32,879 nt of DNA from contig CANFZA010000017.1 of assembly GCA_947451235.1 (NCBI GenBank), positions 1 through 32,879 of the forward strand, given 5' to 3'. This document shows positions 27,535-32,879 of the stretch, piece by piece. Position 1 is the first letter of the stretch. Each line of letters opens with the position of its first letter. This stretch comes from Methylophilaceae bacterium. Its GTDB lineage: Bacteria > Pseudomonadota > Gammaproteobacteria > Burkholderiales > Methylophilaceae. Both the position numbers and the translations under genes were made by a program. A model generated the notes under the pieces. The model made no database searches. It was not told the origin of the DNA and saw only the letters and a program-made list of their open reading frames with translations.

Positions 27535-27563
27535 TTGTTATTAATTGTGAGCAATTGTAATAC
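27535..27563 (+). promoter_or_regulatory. Candidate promoter of the FIST gene
   Basis: TTGTTA (27535-27540) and TAATAC (27558-27563) are separated by 17 bp, close to a sigma-70 promoter. Transcription would start near 27570, about 40 nt before the ATG. The AT-rich context allows alternatives. Confidence 0.35.
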
Positions 27564-27609
27564 TATATAAAAAGATTTGAAATTTGGGTTTTTATTCCGA
27601 GGCACGTAC

Positions 27610-28761
27610 ATGATAGTAAAACAAGAATCATTAACCGCAAAAATGACCTTAAAAGATTTACCCGCAGCATCGCCTTTAGCTAACGCCAACTTGGTTTTAG
27701 TGTTTGGCTCAGTAAAGCGCTTTGGTGAAGCAAAATTACAAAGTATTTTAAAAGCACGCTACCCAAGCGCGCAAGTCATCGGTTGCTCTACATCTGGTGA
27801 AATTAGCGCGGCTGGCGTGTTTGATGATAGCTTACAAATTACCGCAATCTTGTGGGAAAAAACGATTCAGCGCGTCACTTATACAAAAATGACAAGCATG
27901 CAAAACTCTTTCGAAGCCGCGGCAAGCTTAGCGCAGCAATTAGCCTCGGATAATTTAAAAGCACTATTAGTTTATTCTGACGGCCTAAGCGTGAATGGCT
28001 CCGAACTTCTAGAAGGCTTTAAAAGTGTGTTAGGCGAAATACCAATTATGGGTGGCATGGCTGGCGATGGCTTTAACTTTAGTAAAACTGCACAGCTTTT
28101 TAATGACACTATTTCTGATGGTTTAGTAATCGCCGTGGGCTTATATGGTAACCATTTAGTTGCCGCAACTGGCGTAGGCCGCGGCTGGAAGCCTTATGGA
28201 CCACCACGCAAAGTGACTAAATCTGAAAAAAACGTAGTGCTAGAACTGGATGGTAAACCAGCACTTCCACTCTATAAAATGTATATCGGTGAACATTCTG
28301 CTAAAAGTTTACCTGGCAGCGGCTTAAACTTTCCGTTCGCCATTATTGAAGAAGGTAGACGTGATATTGAAAAAATCAGAACCATACTGTCTATTGATAA
28401 CGTAAAAAACAGCTTAACTTTTGCCGGCAATGTGGATGAAGGTGAAACAGTAAGATTCTGCCAGGCCACGCACGACAGACTTGTAGAAGGCGCCGGCGAT
28501 GCAGCACATTTGATTACAAATCACACCAATACCAATCAAAACGGGCTTGCAATATGCGTAAGCTGTGTTGGTCGCAAAGGCGTAATGGCTGAGCAAGTCG
28601 CTGACGAAGTGAAATTAGTACAGCAAATCATGGGCTCACAAACCGCCATTACAGGATTTTATTCTTACGGTGAGTTTTCACCACGACCAGATACGACCGA
28701 CAGCGTATTACATAACCAGACCATGACTATTGCCTATTTGAGTGAAGATTTATTTGCTTAA
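27610..28761 (+). CDS. FIST N- and C-domain sensory protein
   Basis: FIST proteins are predicted cytoplasmic ligand sensors, often linked to signal-transduction genes; small ligands such as amino acids have been suggested. The N-terminal FIST domain is recognisable by VIGCSTSGEI, the LLVYSDGLSVNGSELLEG segment and PIMGGMAGDGF. The C-terminal FIST_C domain has LYKMYIGEH, the GNVDEGETVRFCQA segment, the CVGRKGVM region and TGFYSYGEFSP. The 383-aa protein is complete and has no signal peptide or membrane segment. The start is ATG at 27610 with GAGG 7 nt upstream; the frame is open to a TTG at 27577 without support. It is divergent from pilG with a shared 258-bp control region, and a role in feeding signals into the pil-chp array is a plausible inference. 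A terminator follows. Confidence 0.93.
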   Translation: MIVKQESLTAKMTLKDLPAASPLANANLVLVFGSVKRFGEAKLQSILKARYPSAQVIGCSTSGEISAAGVFDDSLQITAILWEKTIQRVTYTKMTSMQNSFEAAASLAQQLASDNLKALLVYSDGLSVNGSELLEGFKSVLGEIPIMGGMAGDGFNFSKTAQLFNDTISDGLVIAVGLYGNHLVAATGVGRGWKPYGPPRKVTKSEKNVVLELDGKPALPLYKMYIGEHSAKSLPGSGLNFPFAIIEEGRRDIEKIRTILSIDNVKNSLTFAGNVDEGETVRFCQATHDRLVEGAGDAAHLITNHTNTNQNGLAICVSCVGRKGVMAEQVADEVKLVQQIMGSQTAITGFYSYGEFSPRPDTTDSVLHNQTMTIAYLSEDLFA

Positions 28762-28827
28762 ATTTAAGCTTATTTAAGCGGTTTTATTTCCCACTAATTT
28801 ATTGATCGCTAGTATCAATATTTATCT

Positions 28828-28860
28828 AAACGCCCGATGCAAATTGGGCGTTTTTGTTTT
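28828..28860 (+). terminator. Rho-independent terminator of the FIST gene
   Basis: AAACGCCC (28828-28835) pairs with GGGCGTTT (28846-28853) around a 10-nt loop, followed by a T-rich tail. It lies 66 bp after the FIST stop and before tpx. Confidence 0.85.
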
Positions 28861-28952
28861 ATGATACGAAGTTATAATGATGAATAGTTCTCATTTAACT
28901 AAACTTATTTAACCACCCCTATTCAACCCAGCCCACACAAAAGGAATCAACT

Positions 28953-29456
28953 ATGTCAAACACAGTCACATTAAAAGGTAATCCACTTGAAGTTGCAGGC
29001 AATTTACCTACCGTTGGCCAGCAAGCGCCAGCATTTACCTTAGCAGACAAAGCATTAGCCGATGTAACCTTAGAAAACTTTGCCGGTAAACGCAAAGTAC
29101 TTAACATTTTTCCAAGTATTGATACGCCTACTTGCGCGACATCTGTTCGCACATTTAACCAACATGCAAGCGCAATGGATAATACCGTTGTACTTAACAT
29201 TTCAGCAGACTTACCGTTTGCACAAACACGCTTTTGCGCAGCTGAAGGCATCGAAAACGTACAAAACCTATCAACTTTCCGTGACAATGCATTTTTAACA
29301 AACTACGGTGTATTGATGACAACTAGCAAATTAGCGGGCTTAGCAGCACGCGCAGTGATTGTTTTAGATGAAAACAATGTCGTTAAACACGTTGAATTAG
29401 TGGGTGAAATTGCTCAAGAACCAAATTATGAAGCGGCTTTAGCTGTTTTGAAATAA
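28953..29456 (+). CDS. tpx: Thiol peroxidase (atypical 2-Cys peroxiredoxin)
   Basis: Tpx reduces hydrogen peroxide and alkyl or lipid hydroperoxides with electrons from thioredoxin. The peroxidatic cysteine is Cys61 in [13 protein letters not shown], and the resolving Cys95 is in RFCAAEG, the same positions as in E. coli Tpx. The 167 aa match the family. ATG at 28953 has AAGGA about 8 nt upstream. The gene has terminators on both sides, so it is transcribed alone from a promoter in the preceding 90 bp. Confidence 0.97.
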   Translation: MSNTVTLKGNPLEVAGNLPTVGQQAPAFTLADKALADVTLENFAGKRKVLNIFPSIDTPTCATSVRTFNQHASAMDNTVVLNISADLPFAQTRFCAAEGIENVQNLSTFRDNAFLTNYGVLMTTSKLAGLAARAVIVLDENNVVKHVELVGEIAQEPNYEAALAVLK

Positions 29457-29494
29457 GTTATCCATTAGCTAGTTATTACTACCTAAAAAAAATG

Positions 29495-29529
29495 AAAGCC
29501 CAGTTCTCAGAATAGAACTGGGCTTTTTT
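29495..29529 (+). terminator. Rho-independent terminator of tpx
   Basis: Perfect 13-bp stem: AAAGCCCAGTTCT (29495-29507) pairs with AGAACTGGGCTTT (29514-29526) around CAGAAT, followed by T. It lies 38 bp after the tpx stop. Confidence 0.93.
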
Positions 29530-29649
29530 ACTAACTGAGAGCGATATCCTAAAGTAAATTGGAACACATTATTTAATGTTGCTCACAAACCAAAATAAAT
29601 TACTTATGTATTTATATAAAGTTAATCGACTATTTACACAATATTAGCT

Positions 29650-31548
29650 TTACCAATATGCTCCTAAACCCGTTTGTAACGTTTGGCTAGACTCCGAACC
29701 ATACATGGCTTCATAACCAAGTCTTACATCCAACAAGGGTGTTAAAGCCCATCTTAAATCAGCTCGGTAAAACTTCTGCAAAGATATACTGCCGATACCC
29801 TGCCTAAACTCAACATTAAGCTTAGTAGATAATTCATCATTAAAACGAGAGATTACGTCTGCTGACACCCTAGCAAAAGCGGCTCCTTGATTATCATGAA
29901 CGGACTGAAGTGCGCCGCCTATATAAGCGGCTGCAAATGTATGCTTATTTAATTGTATACCCATGCCCACATCGCTTTGCCCAAGAACAATCAGACAATT
30001 TAGGCAACCAGTTTTCCCCTGCTCTGCACCCACTCTAATTTTCCAAGAAAAATTACGATCACTAGGCAAACCAGAAAGTCCGGGATTAGCAGAATCAACT
30101 CTCACAAAGTCTAAGCTATGTAACCTTAGGTCTCCATTTTTCAAGCTAAATTGGGTATCTCCCATGGTGAGGGCAGCGTTCCTTACATGAGTTTCATCAG
30201 AATCAAGTTGATCGTAATAAGCTGGTCTAATTCTAAAACTGCTCGCTATCCCATTACTTGCTGTACTAATAGTACCAATCTGCGCCCAACTAGGTGGCCT
30301 GCCTTTGTCTGGAGACATGCTAGGAGTTAATGTTTCTTGCGCTTTTCTTGGAGGAAGTTTATATCTAGTGGCAATGGCCTTGTAATAGTTAGGATCAACT
30401 TTGGTTTCTGGCGACTGTGGATCACCACTAGAAAATCTATAATAATCAATGATTGTATCTATTATTTTATACTTTGATTCAAGTGTTAAGCTTAGGAAAT
30501 CCATATCACTTTCATTAACACCTAATAAAACCATACGCTTTAATATCGTTTTCTGACTAGCATCTAATTGAGAGAATTTTGAGTAGAATCGTGATTGTCT
30601 TGAAGGATGATAAATTGTGTTTGCTAATAGTGGCTGTCCTGCAAATTCTGCATCACTCAACTTTTGAGCAATCGTTTGCGGAATAGTATAAGGACGAAAG
30701 TGCGGCACTATATCTAAACCGGGTATTATTTGTAGAATATCAGCCATGCGGTATGCACAGTTTTGCCTAAAAAAATAGTAGGTATATTTTTTACTTAGCA
30801 CCTCCCAAGCGTGGGACACAACTAACTTTAAGTCTTCTGGCGGTAAATTAAGCTGATATTCCCATAAATCACGATTTTCATTTTCACCGTACGTATTTTC
30901 ATGGAAGTAAAAATCTATATTACTAAAGCCAGCATCGTATCCACCTAGAACACTTTTAGCTATATATACCGCTGGGTTATCGCCCTTAGATGAAGTAGCA
31001 CCATAATTGACTGTTTTATCTAATAAGTTACTGCTATTTTCTTTATTTTTTTCGTTAAATTTCAGTAAGGTATGTCCATAATAGGAAGCTGGATTACCAA
31101 GATAGCCCGTAGCTAGAATAACACTGATTGATTCAATAGCACCTTCTCTCGTCCATTCGTACATTGCAGGACAATTATTTTTAATATCAAATTTTGAGCT
31201 ACTTTTAAGCCCTTTTTCAATAAATGCGACACGCGCCGGAAACCTACAACGCACATGTTTATCTTTTTCAGTGACAGGCGTGTCCATTTCGGCATACAGA
31301 GCCTTAAGCTCAGAATACGGATTTACCGCACCGTCAGCGGCTAGAAAGAAATCATCACTATGAATAACACTCCTTGCCTCACCGGGTAAGACCAATGGTT
31401 TTTCAAAATGTAATAGCTTAAACCACTGTGGATCATGCGCTAAATTTTCCAGCTGAGCGTTTTCCGCAGACTGTACATTGAGTGTCAGTGATATTAATAA
31501 TACATGTAAAAGTATTGCTAAAAATTTTGATCTGCTACGTATAGTCAA
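29650..31548 (-). CDS. DUF4105 (Lnb-like) envelope protein with C-terminal barrel-like region
   Basis: The N-terminal signal peptide (about 1-28, LLISLTLNVQSA) is followed by a DUF4105 domain. Its recognisable parts are ILATGYLGNPASYYGHTLL with His158, then DFYFHENTYGENENRDLWEY, and FFRQNCAYRMADIL with Cys263; a conserved Cys-His pair is expected of this domain, which is shared with the Lnb lipoprotein N-acyltransferase. The C-terminal third has alternating polar and hydrophobic strands (RVGAEQGK, AAAYIGGAL, LDVRLGYEAMYG) and ends in an aromatic residue (GLGAYW), as outer-membrane beta-barrels do. The 632-aa protein is complete. The start is TTG at 31548 with GGGGA about 9 nt upstream. The DUF3015 gene lies 73 bp upstream on the same strand. 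Enzymatic activity is inferred from the family only. Confidence 0.85.
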   Translation of the reverse strand: MTIRSRSKFLAILLHVLLISLTLNVQSAENAQLENLAHDPQWFKLLHFEKPLVLPGEARSVIHSDDFFLAADGAVNPYSELKALYAEMDTPVTEKDKHVRCRFPARVAFIEKGLKSSSKFDIKNNCPAMYEWTREGAIESISVILATGYLGNPASYYGHTLLKFNEKNKENSSNLLDKTVNYGATSSKGDNPAVYIAKSVLGGYDAGFSNIDFYFHENTYGENENRDLWEYQLNLPPEDLKLVVSHAWEVLSKKYTYYFFRQNCAYRMADILQIIPGLDIVPHFRPYTIPQTIAQKLSDAEFAGQPLLANTIYHPSRQSRFYSKFSQLDASQKTILKRMVLLGVNESDMDFLSLTLESKYKIIDTIIDYYRFSSGDPQSPETKVDPNYYKAIATRYKLPPRKAQETLTPSMSPDKGRPPSWAQIGTISTASNGIASSFRIRPAYYDQLDSDETHVRNAALTMGDTQFSLKNGDLRLHSLDFVRVDSANPGLSGLPSDRNFSWKIRVGAEQGKTGCLNCLIVLGQSDVGMGIQLNKHTFAAAYIGGALQSVHDNQGAAFARVSADVISRFNDELSTKLNVEFRQGIGSISLQKFYRADLRWALTPLLDVRLGYEAMYGSESSQTLQTGLGAYW

Positions 31549-31566
31549 TTTTCAAATTCCCCATAA

Positions 31567-31595
31567 AAAAAGTAGGCCTTAACAGCCTACTTTTT
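31567..31595 (-). terminator. Hairpin terminator between the DUF3015 and DUF4105 genes
   Basis: AAAAAGTAGGC pairs with GCCTACTTTTT around loop CTTAACA; on the minus strand it ends in a T run, 27 nt after the DUF3015 stop. It leaves only about 20 nt to the DUF4105 start, so downstream expression probably needs read-through. Confidence 0.75.
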
Positions 31596-31621
31596 ATACA
31601 ATTCAACCTTGGCAGGTCGGA

Positions 31622-32128
31622 CTAAATACTACAGTTACTTATTACTGCTGTATTAATCACATTGTAAAAATCTGCTGATTTTTCCATATGACCTTTAGCT
31701 TGGTAGCCTGGTTGAGCAATGACCTGACCCATTGAGCTACGAACGGCTTGAATTGCATTGTCATGAGCGCCGCCACACTGCATTAAATTAAGCGCTGCAG
31801 TTAAATGCGAACCTTGTCCAATAGCCGCTTCTTCTACCAACTGCATGTAACTATCACGAATAAAAAGTGCTGTTTTAACATTTTTACCATTACAAGTATT
31901 AGGTGATGTTGTTGCAGAGGTAATCGCTGTTGTACCTAAGTCCCAAATTACATTTGAAGATATAGCTGCCCAGTTAGTATCCGGAAACAGAGTTGCACCA
32001 ACACCGCAATCTGTGTAAGGATTTGGTCCACTACCAGATGCCTTACTTTCTGCAGAAGCACTTGAGGCAAAGGTAAAGACGCTAGAAAGTAGCGCTACTA
32101 ATACAACGTTTTTATTAATTATTTTCAT
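31622..32128 (-). CDS. DUF3015 periplasmic protein
   Basis: This is a small secreted protein of unknown function. A signal peptide (1-26, FTFASSASA) is followed by a Gly/Ser-rich link, then YTDCGVGATLFP and the rest of the DUF3015 domain (LFIRDSYMQLVEEAA, GSHLTAALNLMQC). Four cysteines (in TDCG, NTCN, MQCG and SNCSI) suggest two disulfide bonds in the periplasm. The 168-aa length is usual for the family. The start is ATG at 32128 with GAAAG upstream. From memory, DUF3015 genes often lie next to DUF4105 genes, as here, hinting at a joint envelope role; that co-occurrence was not checked. Confidence 0.85.
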   Translation of the reverse strand: MKIINKNVVLVALLSSVFTFASSASAESKASGSGPNPYTDCGVGATLFPDTNWAAISSNVIWDLGTTAITSATTSPNTCNGKNVKTALFIRDSYMQLVEEAAIGQGSHLTAALNLMQCGGAHDNAIQAVRSSMGQVIAQPGYQAKGHMEKSADFYNVINTAVISNCSI

Positions 32129-32356
32129 TTTTTTACTTTCATTTTAATTGAATTTATCTGCTTACTTATCGTAAACAGGCTTGATATGTTCACCCTACCT
32201 GCATCTGCAATTTCCGCGATAAATTAGAATGTCTAAAAATTATCCCAGAAACTACAACTGCAAAATAATACACTAAAAATGATATAAGTATTCAAATTGA
32301 AATATGTATTCACATTAACTTAATAAATCAAATTAAATAATGAAGTTTAATTGACG

Positions 32357-32386
32357 TTATATGAAGCAAAAATTTGCTTCATATAA
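32357..32386. repeat. Perfect AT-rich hairpin in the long intergenic gap
   Basis: TTATATGAAGCAAA (32357-32370) pairs with TTTGCTTCATATAA (32373-32386) with only AA between; in practice the loop would take in the central A/T bases. No T tract follows, so it is not a typical terminator. Confidence 0.8.
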
Positions 32387-32616
32387 ATATAGCTATTTAA
32401 AGATTACTAGGGATTATTTTGCAGAACGTATTAGACTCAAATATAAATTCTGATGCCAGAAATCGGCATTTAGTTAAATATATTAAATTTTATTGGCAGT
32501 ACAAAACACTTAATTAAAAGTAGGGAAGTTACTTTGCTAATGATCGAAAAAGTAGTGAATTAAAATACTAAGTGCGCGATATTAACTTATAAGAATGTAG
32601 ATATGGATCAAAGTGT

Positions 32617-32657
32617 AATACAAAACTGCCAATGCAAAATAGCAGGTATTTTGTATT
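32617..32657. repeat. Imperfect hairpin in the long intergenic gap
   Basis: AATACAAAA (32617-32625) pairs with TTTTGTATT (32649-32657); further in, CTGC and GCAG can also pair with an offset of three bases. It lies about 50 bp after the stop codon of the pyrophosphohydrolase gene on the minus strand. Confidence 0.5.
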
Positions 32658-32705
32658 CAAGAACAACATTAAAAACTATATTATTTAGCAGCGAAACAAG
32701 CTGAA

Positions 32706-32879
32706 TTACTGATAATCCGTATATTTATTGTTTTTACCGCGCGCTTTTTCCACAGGATATTTAAGCGCATTTAGCGCTATTTTATTATTCGCGGCTTCGA
32801 TTAAATCTATATTTAACACCTGCGAAATCCTGAGTAAATAGACGAAAGTGTCGGCTAACTCATGCCCGACTTGCTCTCG
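32706..32879 (-). CDS. MazG-like nucleotide pyrophosphohydrolase (C-terminal part)
   Basis: Reading the minus strand from the window edge gives 57 residues ending in TAA at 32706. They include HELADTFVYLLRISQ, with the acidic residues that bind the catalytic metal ions in this family, then the LNIDLIEAANNKIALNALKYP helix read in parts, and KARGKNNKYTDY, the standard ending of dCTP-pyrophosphatase/MazG-like proteins. These small cytoplasmic enzymes hydrolyse non-canonical or excess NTPs. The N-terminal half with the first metal ligands lies outside the window. Confidence 0.85.
   Translation of the reverse strand, partial: REQVGHELADTFVYLLRISQVLNIDLIEAANNKIALNALKYPVEKARGKNNKYTDYQ

Larger units (their letters stand above)
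32129..32705. other. 577-bp AT-rich gap without a recognised gene
   Basis: No convincing reading frame was seen on either strand. The stretch holds a 14-bp perfect hairpin (32357-32386), a pair of 9-bp inverted repeats ATTGGCAGT/ACTGCCAAT at 32492-32500 and 32625-32633, and a hairpin at 32617-32657. The promoter of the DUF3015 gene must lie near its left end. A small RNA gene is possible but not shown. Confidence 0.6.

Noticed and set aside
27543-27558. AATTGTGAGCAATT, similar to half of a lac operator
   Set aside because: There is no lac-type gene nearby and the match is short in AT-rich DNA; it may be chance, although an operator for another regulator is not excluded.
29950-29960. Isolated TTGTATAC-like matches to the palindrome elsewhere (also near 19973)
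   Set aside because: They are half-matches within coding sequence and lack the full 16-bp symmetry.

Overview
The window looks like chromosomal DNA of an AT-rich betaproteobacterium. The best guess is a Methylophilaceae-type methylotroph (Methylotenera or a relative). The reasons are the gene families and their order (dnaE-accA-tilS, the ybbA-ybbP/tesA divergon, a pilGHIJ-chpA twitching-chemotaxis operon, purT, a group II truncated globin), the low GC, and the GTAGGAGC-type repeats. The genus is inference. No rRNA, tRNA, CRISPR array, prophage, insertion sequence or defence island was seen.

Layout. Positions 1-2222 hold the RG-rich tail of a probable DEAD-box helicase followed by a complete RhlE-type helicase. 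Positions 2472-4237 carry a truncated globin and purT on the minus strand. Positions 4427-8370 carry an NtrC-family sigma-54 activator with a receiver domain and, upstream of it on the same strand, a TonB-dependent receptor. Positions 8577-12521 hold a YbbP/YbbA-type ABC system divergent from a TesA-like GDSL esterase. Positions 12533-18669 are tilS, accA and dnaE. Positions 18784-27351 are the type IV pilus chemosensory operon pilG-pilH-pilI-pilJ-chpA. A FIST-domain sensor gene is divergent from it, followed by tpx. Positions 29650-32128 encode a DUF4105 (Lnb-like) envelope protein and a DUF3015 periplasmic protein. A 577-bp AT-rich gap follows, and the 3' end of a MazG-like pyrophosphohydrolase gene lies at the right edge.

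The most interesting signal is the control region of the TonB-dependent receptor (8371-8576). It has a sigma-54 -24/-12 type promoter (8411-8426) 41 bp upstream of the start codon. Three identical 16-bp perfect palindromes, exactly 21 bp apart, lie at about -110 to -167 from the predicted transcript start. This is the classic layout of upstream activator sites for a sigma-54 enhancer-binding protein, and a gene for such a protein lies directly downstream of the receptor, with no sensor kinase gene nearby. I propose a self-contained sigma-54-controlled outer-membrane uptake module; its ligand and its sensor are unknown.

Other points of note are three REP-like hairpins with identical ends and co-varying stems, a 104-bp MITE-like inverted-repeat element between accA and dnaE, a pil-chp operon without pilK, the FIST gene placed against that operon, and an in-frame 15-bp duplication in the TesA signal peptide. 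Several genes appear to start at TTG or GTG; where a ribosome binding site decides the start, this is noted.
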